From Phycisphaerae bacterium (GTDB lineage: Bacteria > Chloroflexota > Anaerolineae > 4572-78 > J111): a DNA stretch of 64,000 nt. Position 1 is the stretch's first letter, and each line of letters starts with the position of its first letter. A program made the position numbers and the translations under genes. The notes beneath the pieces are model-generated. The model was not told the DNA's origin. It made no database searches and saw only the letters and a list, made by a program, of their open reading frames with translations. This document shows positions 25,863 to 33,206 of the stretch, piece after piece. The stretch lies in NCBI GenBank assembly GCA_028285035.1, contig JANQQF010000039.1, forward strand, positions 62,001 to 126,000. The letters are read 5' to 3'.

Positions 25863-26533
25863 GTGTTGCACCCCCTGAATTATGTCAGACGGAACAATGT
25901 GCTGCCTTGATTTTGTGGAATTGGGGACACGAGATGCGAAACAAAACCCAAGCTATTCTTGATAAAATCGAAGGTATTGAAACCCAATTGAGCCATACAT
26001 CTTTATTGACTTCAACTGAAATTCAAGACGATTTAGATAAAATCAAGGAATTTACACAAAATCTTGTCGAACTTCCCTCACCATTTTTGCTAGAAGATAT
26101 CTCACTCAAAATGTTACAAATGGTTTTGACGAATATAGCGGAACAGAAACAACCCAAGATAACAATTAATGCTCAGTCAATTTCAAATGCAACACACTTT
26201 TTGGTAAAAGCTAACTCAGTATGGTTAGGTCGCCTTTTTCATATTTTAATTCAAAATGCGCTTGATGCGATAGAGTATAGTATCAACCCAATCGTATGCC
26301 TTGAACTAACTGTACAGGATCAGGTTGTCCGAATTGCAGTACGTGATACAGGGCCAGGCATTGACGAAGCCACCCAAACAATCATATTTACCCCAAGATT
26401 TCGACCAAATGGGCGCGGGCGGGGGTTGTACATTGCGCGAATGATAGTTGATATTTACGGAGGTTATATTAATGTCGAACAAAGTGATCAGTCTGGAACA
26501 ACAATGGTGGTTTTACTGCCACTCGTTACTTAA
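25859..26533 (+). CDS. Small soluble histidine kinase
   Basis: This 224-residue protein holds only a kinase core. A short helical segment with WNWGHEMRNKTQAILDKI (about 21-38) supplies the probable phosphoacceptor His and a Phe/Leu-rich dimerisation region. A HATPase domain follows with QNALDAIEY (N box), DTGPGID (G1) and GRGRGLYIARMI (G2), ending GTTMVVLLPLVT. The H-box is unusual but parallels the segment in the giant kinase upstream, with which it shares the four-base ATGA overlap at 25859-25862. It has no sensor domain, so it may be a second phosphodonor, or form a heterodimer with the giant kinase. The next gene starts 43 bases on. Confidence 0.85.
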   Translation: MSVAPPELCQTEQCAALILWNWGHEMRNKTQAILDKIEGIETQLSHTSLLTSTEIQDDLDKIKEFTQNLVELPSPFLLEDISLKMLQMVLTNIAEQKQPKITINAQSISNATHFLVKANSVWLGRLFHILIQNALDAIEYSINPIVCLELTVQDQVVRIAVRDTGPGIDEATQTIIFTPRFRPNGRGRGLYIARMIVDIYGGYINVEQSDQSGTTMVVLLPLVT

Positions 26534-26576
26534 TTCCATTATTGTTGAGCCAATCTTTAAATTGAAGGGGTGGGTC

Positions 26577-26987
26577 ATGACCAGTAAATTTCTATTAGTG
26601 GGGGACATGATGGCAACACAGTGGCCAATGCGATTGGCGCGGGCGTTATTACCGCTCGGCGACTTAAATGTGCTCACTGAACATCAACTGGCGGAGAGTA
26701 ATGATCAATATTTGGAGCGGTACGACTGGATTATTGTGGATGCCTCAGCCGTAACGGATGTGGTTCAACTTGTATCCAGCCTTAAGGAACGTGTGCCGCA
26801 TAGCAAAATTGTCGTGGTCACAACCTCCCCAACGTGGCGACGGGCGAGAGATGTTCTGCAAGCTGGGGCCTTGGATTATCTACGTAAACCATTGGACGAG
26901 AAGAAGATGAGAGCCGAATTTGAGTGTATCGTTAAGCGATATTCACCAGATAACCAAAACCTAAACCCACAGGAGATATCTTCATGA
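26577..26987 (+). CDS. Single-domain receiver protein
   Basis: This 136-residue protein is made only of a CheY-like fold: a first strand KFLLVGDMM, the phosphoacceptor strand WIIVDASAVTD, the Thr strand KIVVVTTSPTW, and YLRKPLDEKKM with the conserved Lys. The acidic pair usual after strand 1 is reduced to one Asp, so phosphorylation may be weak or absent. ATG 26577 follows AAGGGG; an upstream in-frame extension to 26448 overlaps the kinase gene and is unlikely. The stop overlaps the start of the next gene (ATGA, 26984-26987). In a relay it could shuttle phosphate between the kinases and the two multi-domain receivers downstream, or compete with them. Confidence 0.8.
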   Translation: MTSKFLLVGDMMATQWPMRLARALLPLGDLNVLTEHQLAESNDQYLERYDWIIVDASAVTDVVQLVSSLKERVPHSKIVVVTTSPTWRRARDVLQAGALDYLRKPLDEKKMRAEFECIVKRYSPDNQNLNPQEISS

Positions 26988-27709
26988 CAGCGACTATTCT
27001 TTTAGCTGATAATGATCCTGATTTTAGACAAACACGCGCCGAGGTTCTAAAACGGCTGAACTACAACGTTCTTTTAGCGGATAATCCAATTGACACTCGA
27101 AAACTCTTTGCTACAAAGAAAATAGATTTGGCAATTCTTGATATTCGCTTGCAAGATGATGATGATGAAAAGGATGTCAGTGGCCTGACCATCGCTAAGG
27201 AGGTGGCCCCCACCGTTCCTAAAATTATGTTGACAAACTTTCCCTCTGTGGATACCGTACGCGAGTCATTACGCCCACATCTTAATGAACTACCGCCTGC
27301 TGTCGATTTTGTGGCTAAAGAAGAGGGAATTAATAAGATGATCAGCATTGTGGAACGTTCTATTACAACGCATCTAGAAAAAAAACGTAAACCAGGGTTG
27401 TTTGATATTTCTGAACAGCTCAAACAAAATTTTGACGAGGTTCGAAAGCAAGCGAGTACAACACATCTTATTCGGTTATTTTTTGTCGCTGTTGGGGGTT
27501 TTGTTATTATTTTGGGGACGATTTTGCTTTTATTAGGATATACGACTGCTGGAACGGCAAGTACTGTATCAGGGATCATTACTGAGGCTGTGGCTCTATT
27601 ATCTGCGCGATTTTCAAAAACGGCTAATGAGCGAATGGATGATTATCAGGAAAAACTACTCAAACTACATAAATCTCATAATGAGGAGACTATGGAGGAG
27701 GTGGGGTAA
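26984..27709 (+). CDS. Receiver domain fused to a two-helix membrane domain
   Basis: This protein has 241 residues. The receiver (about 1-125) carries ILLADNDPDF, the phosphoacceptor in LAILDIRLQDDDDEKDVSGL (the stretch after it is an acidic insertion), KIMLTNFPS and FVAKEEG with the Lys. After a linker, two hydrophobic helices (LIRLFFVAVGGFVIILGTILLLLG near 165-188, then a Gly-rich TAGTASTVSGIITEAVALLSA) lead to a short amphipathic tail with RMDDYQEKLLKLHKSH. This pair-of-helices pattern resembles the two-TM domain associated with TRADD-N modules in predicted bacterial conflict systems; that match is from memory and needs a profile search. A membrane-bound receiver is unusual as an output. 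It overlaps the previous gene by four bases and the next gene starts immediately after its stop. Confidence 0.75.
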   Translation: MTATILLADNDPDFRQTRAEVLKRLNYNVLLADNPIDTRKLFATKKIDLAILDIRLQDDDDEKDVSGLTIAKEVAPTVPKIMLTNFPSVDTVRESLRPHLNELPPAVDFVAKEEGINKMISIVERSITTHLEKKRKPGLFDISEQLKQNFDEVRKQASTTHLIRLFFVAVGGFVIILGTILLLLGYTTAGTASTVSGIITEAVALLSARFSKTANERMDDYQEKLLKLHKSHNEETMEEVG

Positions 27710-29704
27710 ATGACAAAAGGTCAAATTTTATTGGCGGATAATGAGCCTGATTTTCTCAGCACAAGAGCCGAATATCTCGAACGGCATAATTATACGGTAT
27801 TTACCGCCGCATCGCCGCAGGAGGTGCGGGAGCACCTCACAAATCATTACATCCACGTGGCTATTTTGGATATCCGCTTGGTGAATGATGATGATGAGCG
27901 GGATAAAAGCGGCTTGATGTTAGCTCAGGATCGGACGTTTGCCCCGATCCCCAAAATCATCTTCACTGATTTCCCGACCTATCAAAATGTACGTGAGGCC
28001 CTATCTCCGACCTCATCAGGGCTGTCTCCGGCTGACCGGTTTGTGGCGAAGAAGGAAGGCCCGACCGCGATGTTGAGTGCGGTTGATGACATAATGGAGG
28101 ATCAACTCAATATCAATCACGAGCTTGATATTCGCTTTGGTGAAAAGTTGTCCTTCTTATATCTCGTTAATCTGTTGGAGCCTGATTTGGATAACGGGAT
28201 GATTGCACAACGGGCCACTGAATTAGAGGATTTATTTCGGCGGCTGTTTCACACCCATTCCCAAATTATCGTCAATCGTTTGCTGGTCCATCGTCAGGAT
28301 AAATTGGTGGTCACGGTCTTTGCCTTTGCCACAGATGGCACAGAGCAACGTTATTTGGTTTCCTGCGGCGAGCGTCACTACATCCGCACGGAGACGCAGC
28401 TTTACGATCAATATGGGCCGAGTTTGTCCGAGTTGGGCATCACCCATAAAGGGCCATTGCTCGAAACGATGAACTATGCGGTGGTCAACTTTATTCCGGC
28501 CAGAACCGATCTTACCGAGCTGACCACCTTGACTAAATTTTATCGCAACGCTTCGTCCCCCCAAGTTCAACAAGCCCTCACAGATTTATGTCAAAATACC
28601 CTGATGTCTTGGTATCAAAATGGACGATTTCAATCAACGAAACAAACTTTGGGTGAATTCTTTTTAGAGTGGGCTAAGGCTGAGAACATTGATGATCTAA
28701 AACGGGAATTACAGCCACGTTTCGAATCAATTTGTCATGAAGCGAATGTTACCGGAGTCATCGAGTTAACCTATTTGCCTCATCAGATTACCCTATCTCG
28801 GCCTGATGGAACGACCACCAGCTATCCTAATCCCATGTCTTATTTAACAAACCTACAGGAGAAATTTGCTCACTCAACGCTGTGTGGCACAACCTACGGT
28901 CAGCTCAACGGGGAAACCGTTCTGATCGATCAAAGCAGCGGACACGCTTGGTTGATCGATTTCAACCAAATCAAGCGCGGGCCGCTCTTCCGCGATTTTG
29001 TCTCCCTCGAATTTGCCATCAAATCCGATTTATTGACCGCCAATGATATTGAGATATGTTATATCTTGGAACAACTGCTATTGGCAAATATCTCAATGGA
29101 TGAAGTTGGAGATGATCCCCAACTCGATACCCACTTTAATAAAGCGTTGCAAACCATTTATGCCATCCGTCGAATTGCGTTTTCCCTACTCCAAAACAAT
29201 ACAAATGTCTATCTAGGCGGAATGTTGTTTTACACCTGTCGCTATCTGCAAACATATGATGTGGGACGACGACACATTCGCCAAGAGTTAATTGCCTACA
29301 TTCACGCGCTTCTCTCTGCGGCGATGCTTTGTCAACATCTCCTTGATACCACAGAGGCTACGTTGTCAGATGAGGCAACGCAAAGTGTGTGGCTCGATGA
29401 GACTACTCGCGAAGTTCGGGTTGAGGGGCAGCCAAAAAGCTTAACTCGCCAGGAATTTAGCCTGTTGAGCTACCTCTATCAACGACCGGGCCAGCTTTGT
29501 CATCGTACAGAATTAGCGCAGGCGATTTACGAGACAGAGTATGGGGATGATGTGTCACAGTGGGAAGCCAAGAAATTGGAAGATGCTCGCCTCAACTCGA
29601 CGATGAGTCGGCTACGTAAAAAGATTGAGCCTGATCCCGATCATCCCAAGTATATTATTGCCATTCGGGGGGAGGGGTATCGCCTGTTACTCGGTCAAAC
29701 CTGA
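27710..29704 (+). CDS. Receiver - degenerate kinase-like - winged helix regulator
   Basis: This 664-residue protein starts with a receiver similar to the preceding gene's (ILLADNEPDF, LDIRLVNDDDERDKSGL, FVAKKEG). The middle, about 170-560, is helical and includes a stretch like aminoglycoside phosphotransferase/choline kinase catalytic loops: TTYGQLNGETVLID, then AWLIDFNQIKRGPLFRDFVS. The usual HGD(L/I) reads YGQL here, so catalysis is probably lost while the LIDF metal motif persists. It resembles the kinase-like domains of predicted ternary conflict systems. The C-terminal 100 residues form an OmpR-type winged helix (TRQEFSLLSYLYQRPGQLCH, NSTMSRLRKKIEPDP, IIAIRGEGYRLL). It is the DNA-binding output of the operon. 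A strong terminator follows at 29864. Confidence 0.82.
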   Translation: MTKGQILLADNEPDFLSTRAEYLERHNYTVFTAASPQEVREHLTNHYIHVAILDIRLVNDDDERDKSGLMLAQDRTFAPIPKIIFTDFPTYQNVREALSPTSSGLSPADRFVAKKEGPTAMLSAVDDIMEDQLNINHELDIRFGEKLSFLYLVNLLEPDLDNGMIAQRATELEDLFRRLFHTHSQIIVNRLLVHRQDKLVVTVFAFATDGTEQRYLVSCGERHYIRTETQLYDQYGPSLSELGITHKGPLLETMNYAVVNFIPARTDLTELTTLTKFYRNASSPQVQQALTDLCQNTLMSWYQNGRFQSTKQTLGEFFLEWAKAENIDDLKRELQPRFESICHEANVTGVIELTYLPHQITLSRPDGTTTSYPNPMSYLTNLQEKFAHSTLCGTTYGQLNGETVLIDQSSGHAWLIDFNQIKRGPLFRDFVSLEFAIKSDLLTANDIEICYILEQLLLANISMDEVGDDPQLDTHFNKALQTIYAIRRIAFSLLQNNTNVYLGGMLFYTCRYLQTYDVGRRHIRQELIAYIHALLSAAMLCQHLLDTTEATLSDEATQSVWLDETTREVRVEGQPKSLTRQEFSLLSYLYQRPGQLCHRTELAQAIYETEYGDDVSQWEAKKLEDARLNSTMSRLRKKIEPDPDHPKYIIAIRGEGYRLLLGQT

Positions 29705-29863
29705 CAGGTGAAAATAAACATTTTATGCAATCATAAAACAGGTGACCTATCCCCTACGAGGATAGGCAATTCGGAGAAAGCTGCATTTGCAAACATAGCT
29801 TCAAGCCAAGTTATCTTTCCCCTATCGACTCAGGCTTTAGATTTACCACAAAACAACTTAGGT

Positions 29864-29907
29864 AAACACAAAAGCGAGATGCCAATTGGCATCTCGCTTT
29901 TGTGTTT
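29864..29907 (+). terminator. 20-bp hairpin terminator ending the phosphorelay operon
   Basis: A perfect inverted repeat of 20 bases per arm (29864-29883 and 29888-29907) encloses the loop AATT; the arms contain GCGAGATGCC and GGCATCTCGC and their outer ends are AAACACAAAA/TTTTGTGTTT, so the stem could work on either strand. It lies 160 bases after the stop of the last operon gene. Confidence 0.85.
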
Positions 29908-30047
29908 CTGTCAGTGATTTGTCAGACAATTTGTTATTTTGAGTGACGAATGACTTAACTTTGTTAGTAACTTGGCAGTATTATCTAGGAGAATTCCCCG
30001 TATAATTAGAGCAAGTTGAGAGAATAATAGATATAAGGAGATGAATT

Positions 30048-30827
30048 ATGATGCAATGGTTACGACATATACTACAAAGTTTAATATCTGTTCATTTTTG
30101 CCCTGACAATCATGCGACACCCATCAGGCGGTTAGGACGATACCATCGGGTGGGTGAGCCAGGCTTTTTTTTCACCCTACCCTTAATTGAGCGTACCCAA
30201 CCCGCTATCAAGACAAGCCTTTTTGTTGGCGACTTTCTCTTCGAGGAGGTCTTAAGTCAGGATAACATTCCATTTACACTAAAGTTGACGATCCTTTTCA
30301 GCTTTACCCCCCAAGCGGCCCATAGAGATGCAGCGGCTGTATTGGTGAATCTTGATGAGGCGGTGTTAAAGCTTATTATGCACGATTATGCCAGTCAAGG
30401 TCTGCGACAACTCACAGCCAGATTCATCGCCAATGATTTATCCAGCGATCTAGCTCGGTCCACGATTGAGCGAAATCTAAACCGCTTCTTGCGAGCGCAA
30501 GCGCGACCGTTGGGCCTAGCTCCACTGAAACAAGGTGGCGTTATATTGAAAGAAGTGATTGGGCACGAAAAATTTAGACGTGCCATGCTCGACGCGAAAC
30601 GTATGGAAGCTAATCTTCAAATCTTCGCCAGTTACCAAGCCGTTGGTGATTTAATCAATCAGGCTATTCAAGCCGGGTTAGTCACAGGGCTAGAAGATAT
30701 GAAGGGTAACTTAACCCTACTCTCCACGATGGCCCCGTTAGAGCAAATGGACTCGATTAAGCCCTTGGATTTTCTCAATCATCTGCCCAAACAGAACGGT
30801 CACTATGGCTACAATGGCAATAACTAG
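30048..30827 (+). CDS. SPFH/band-7-like protein without a membrane anchor
   Basis: This 259-residue protein begins with a beta-rich SPFH-type domain: RYHRVGEPGFFFTLPLIERT (about 28-47) matches the start of stomatin/prohibitin domains, followed by FTLKLTILFSFTPQAA and a helix with LTARFIANDL and GLAPLKQGGVILKEV. The C-terminal third is helical. Typical SPFH proteins carry an N-terminal hydrophobic hairpin and scaffold membrane microdomains; here the first 20 residues (MQWLRHILQSLISVHF) are at most amphipathic. It may bind the membrane only peripherally. TATAAT at 30001-30006 and AAGGAG before ATG 30048 support independent expression after the terminator. The target protease or partner is unknown. 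Confidence 0.65.
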   Translation: MMQWLRHILQSLISVHFCPDNHATPIRRLGRYHRVGEPGFFFTLPLIERTQPAIKTSLFVGDFLFEEVLSQDNIPFTLKLTILFSFTPQAAHRDAAAVLVNLDEAVLKLIMHDYASQGLRQLTARFIANDLSSDLARSTIERNLNRFLRAQARPLGLAPLKQGGVILKEVIGHEKFRRAMLDAKRMEANLQIFASYQAVGDLINQAIQAGLVTGLEDMKGNLTLLSTMAPLEQMDSIKPLDFLNHLPKQNGHYGYNGNN

Positions 30828-31110
30828 GTTTTAGAAGCTGTTTTAAAGGGTCAGATGCTTTAGAACAGCCTCTCAGGCGGCAACCGACGATTATGTTATC
30901 CGCCTCGATTTTAGGTAAAGCCCGTATAACATATGCCGTATTTCATCAATCGCTCACTATATGCCTTACGAAATATATAATACGGGACAATCCAGAACAT
31001 TTCGGATCAAGCCAAATCAGCGGTTGTCCAGCAGCGGTATCCCAATCGTTAACATCAAAACACAAAAGGAGAAGAGAGATCATTATTGAGAAATCGGTAT
31101 AGGAGTGTGA
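30828..31110 (+). other. Intergenic region with a hairpin after the SPFH gene
   Basis: AGCTGTTTTAAAG (30836-30848) pairs imperfectly with CTTTAGAACAGCCT (30858-30871), a probable weak terminator for the SPFH gene. The rest, AT-rich, has no credible gene; a 69-codon frame at 30893 lacks a ribosome site and family features. Confidence 0.45.
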
Positions 31111-31929
31111 ATGATGAGATCCCAAATTTGGTGCTATGAAAATATTGAAAATGTCTTATGGGCCGCGCAAACAATGGGGCAGGCAAGCGCTATTGTGGTC
31201 ACCGCAATCAATGGAAATACCCAGACCCCTTATGCGCAAGGGTTTCAATTTGGCCTTGAATCTGTTTTCAACGAGATGAAACGGGGCTTTCAGACTGCAA
31301 CAACTACCCACAAAATTTGGTCGGGGGACCAAATACGTAACTTATTACTAACCATTCAAACGCTCGACTTCCCACAGACAACGCTGTTGTCTGGGCAAAT
31401 GCTGGCAGCGTACCAAGACGGTTTAGCGAAAGGGGGGGAGGTGGCCCTGTGGTGTACCGCTACAGCCTTTGGGGTGAGCCTGTGGCCCTCATCGACGCGG
31501 GCTGTTCTGCCACAATCGATGGCGGAAAACCGTGCCCAAAAGCCTTGGTTTTATGAAGATATCAAAAATATTTTGTTTGGCTTGGATACAATCAGACAGG
31601 TGATGCATCGTAGAGGGCAAGGGAACAATGTTGCAGATCGGGTTGAAGGGTTTAATGTGGCCCTACATCATATCGGCCAAACCTTTGGTATTCGGCTGCT
31701 TCCCACTGCTGGAACCGCTGCTTCAAACGACGCAACCGCCTGGTCCCGTTTGACCATCGAGCATAAACTCGCTTTGGTCCAACGGATGATCCCCACACAT
31801 ATTAACATACGACACAGTCCGACCAAACGGGGTGATTACTGGTACGGCTTTTCAATCGGATTTAAGGGGGCGGCTATCGCCTTTGGTATGCAAAAATTAA
31901 ATCGAAGGAGGACCGTATGGTTGACATAA
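31111..31929 (+). CDS. Uncharacterised protein with four imperfect helical repeats
   Basis: I do not recognise this 272-residue protein. It shows an internal fourfold repeat of about 65-70 residues. Each unit begins with a helix of the type WCYENIENVLWAAQTM, IWSGDQIRNLLLTIQTL, WFYEDIKNILFGLDTI or RLTIEHKLALVQRMIP, and ends with a Tyr/Gly pattern: YAQGFQFGLESVFNEM, YQDGLAKGGEVAL, VEGFNVALHHIGQTFGIRLLP, YWYGFSIGFKGAAIAFGM. The protein is probably soluble or peripheral; no signal peptide is seen. AGGAG precedes the ATG pair at 31111/31114. It overlaps the following gene by 13 bases, so the two are coupled. Its neighbours (SPFH protein, phosphorelay) suggest a role in the same stress or envelope context, which is only inference. 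Confidence 0.7.
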   Translation: MMRSQIWCYENIENVLWAAQTMGQASAIVVTAINGNTQTPYAQGFQFGLESVFNEMKRGFQTATTTHKIWSGDQIRNLLLTIQTLDFPQTTLLSGQMLAAYQDGLAKGGEVALWCTATAFGVSLWPSSTRAVLPQSMAENRAQKPWFYEDIKNILFGLDTIRQVMHRRGQGNNVADRVEGFNVALHHIGQTFGIRLLPTAGTAASNDATAWSRLTIEHKLALVQRMIPTHINIRHSPTKRGDYWYGFSIGFKGAAIAFGMQKLNRRRTVWLT

Positions 31930-32267
31930 ATGAAGTTTTGGCTTGTAAAATTGATAAAAAGTGTATCATCGCTCGAATCACCTTTGCCCTGAAAAATATT
32001 CCTGAAGCCGACACCTTCACACTCAACAAACTGATTGAATTGTTAAACACCACTGGCACCTTTGGCTCCATTACGGCCCTGCAACTACTCAGTGAGATGC
32101 ACATGATGAAGCGGTATATTCCCCAAACCTGTCCAAAAACGTTGTGGATGCTATTGGATTTATTAAAAAGCTGCGTCCCTAAAACCGTGGAAGAGCATCA
32201 AAGCTTTATACGACTACTCAATGAGGCCCCTAAATTTTCTAGCCTTGAATTATCTGATCCCAAATAG
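31917..32267 (+). CDS. Small helical protein of unknown function
   Basis: This 116-residue protein has no family I recognise. It is mostly helical with Leu- and Thr-rich stretches (TFTLNKLIELLNTT, ALQLLSEMHMMKRYIP, LWMLLDLLKSC) and a short acidic end. There is no signal peptide or membrane segment. A very strong ribosome site GAAGGAGG lies seven bases before the ATG, inside the end of the upstream repeat-protein gene, so it is a real and probably well-translated gene. It is likely co-expressed with that gene, and the two may form a complex. Confidence 0.65.
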   Translation: MVDINEVLACKIDKKCIIARITFALKNIPEADTFTLNKLIELLNTTGTFGSITALQLLSEMHMMKRYIPQTCPKTLWMLLDLLKSCVPKTVEEHQSFIRLLNEAPKFSSLELSDPK

Positions 32268-32295
32268 TGATACCAAATTCATAGAACGCAGGATG

Positions 32296-32333
32296 TAGAA
32301 CGTAAAATAGACTGTACTACGTCCTACGTTCTA
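32296..32333 (+). terminator. Hairpin after the small helical protein gene
   Basis: TAGAACGTA (32296-32304) pairs with TACGTTCTA (32325-32333). The region is built of short ACGT-rich words (GTACTACGTCCTACG), a kind of filler repeat also seen near 57,961 and 61,562. The terminator function is weakly supported because no T-run follows directly. Confidence 0.4.
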
Positions 32334-32399
32334 GGTATTAATTGCTAACGATGTGATTGGTTCTATAATTTTGTCATTTTAACAGTGGAGGCACAAACA

Positions 32400-33158
32400 A
32401 TGAACCAACTCATTAACAAAATTGCTATTGTAACCGGAGCCAGTCGTGGCATCGGCTGGGGAATCGCCACCAGATTTGTCGAAGAAGGCGCGACCGTGGT
32501 CATTGCCAGTCGGAGCGAACCACCGGAGATGAGCCATCCGGAAATGATTTGGCGAAAAACGGACGTGGCAGACACAGCGGATGTAGAGACCCTAATACAA
32601 CTTGTAATAGATACGTATGGCCAGATTGATGTGCTGGTCAACAATGCGGGGGTACAAATTGAGAAGACAATTGTCGAGACCACGGATGAAGATTGGGACT
32701 GGCTCAGTGGGGTCAACATGAAAGGGGTGTTTCTTTGCTGTCGCAGCGTCATCCCCGTGATGCAACGGCAAGGCGGCGGGGCAATCATCAACCTTGGCTC
32801 GATTGCCGCCACGATGGTCGATCACCAGATGGCGATTTACAACGCCTCGAAAGGCTTTGTCCATAGCCTGACCCGCAGCATCGCCGTCGATCACGGGCGA
32901 GACGACATTCGCTGCAATGCCATTTGCCCCGGCTGGATTATGACCGATATGGCCGAGCAAGCCTTCGATCTGGCGGATGATCCTGAGGCGGCCCGAAATC
33001 GGGCCATTGCCAAACACCCTATTCGACGATTGGGCCAACCCACCGACATCGCCTCCATTGCCGTGTGGCTGGCCTCGGATGAGGCAGGGTTTGCCACCGG
33101 GCAATTTTTCACCGTCGATGGGGGATTGACGGCAGGCTCGCCAATTAGCCCTGACTAA
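32400..33158 (+). CDS. SDR-family oxidoreductase (FabG-like)
   Basis: This 252-residue classical short-chain dehydrogenase has the cofactor motif TGASRGIGWGIA (about 13-24), NNAGVQIE, the catalytic Ser in NLGSIAAT and the YNASK Tyr-Lys pair (about 150-154), then CPGWIMTDMAEQA. The C-terminus ends GQFFTVDGGL, as in FabG-type enzymes. The acidic residue after strand 2 is absent (ASRSEPPE), which suggests NADP(H). The start at 32400 is set by GGAGG eight bases upstream; an in-frame GTG at 32385 is less likely. It stands alone between the small helical gene and a convergent MFS gene. Oxidation of a secondary alcohol is expected, but the substrate is unknown; it could serve hydroxylated betaine intermediates. 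Confidence 0.9.
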   Translation: MNQLINKIAIVTGASRGIGWGIATRFVEEGATVVIASRSEPPEMSHPEMIWRKTDVADTADVETLIQLVIDTYGQIDVLVNNAGVQIEKTIVETTDEDWDWLSGVNMKGVFLCCRSVIPVMQRQGGGAIINLGSIAATMVDHQMAIYNASKGFVHSLTRSIAVDHGRDDIRCNAICPGWIMTDMAEQAFDLADDPEAARNRAIAKHPIRRLGQPTDIASIAVWLASDEAGFATGQFFTVDGGLTAGSPISPD

Positions 33159-33206
33159 TAACAAAACGAATTTTGCAGATGCGGTCGGTCATATACTCGA
33201 TGACAA

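Noticed and set aside
29708..29917. 69-codon frame after the winged-helix regulator
   Set aside because: It covers the terminator hairpin and has no protein-like composition.
30893..31102. Open frame between the SPFH and repeat-protein genes
   Set aside because: No ribosome site; residue content not protein-like; overlaps the leader of the next gene.
32592..33164. 190-codon minus-strand frame over the SDR gene
   Set aside because: Shadow of the SDR; the SDR motifs are on the plus strand.
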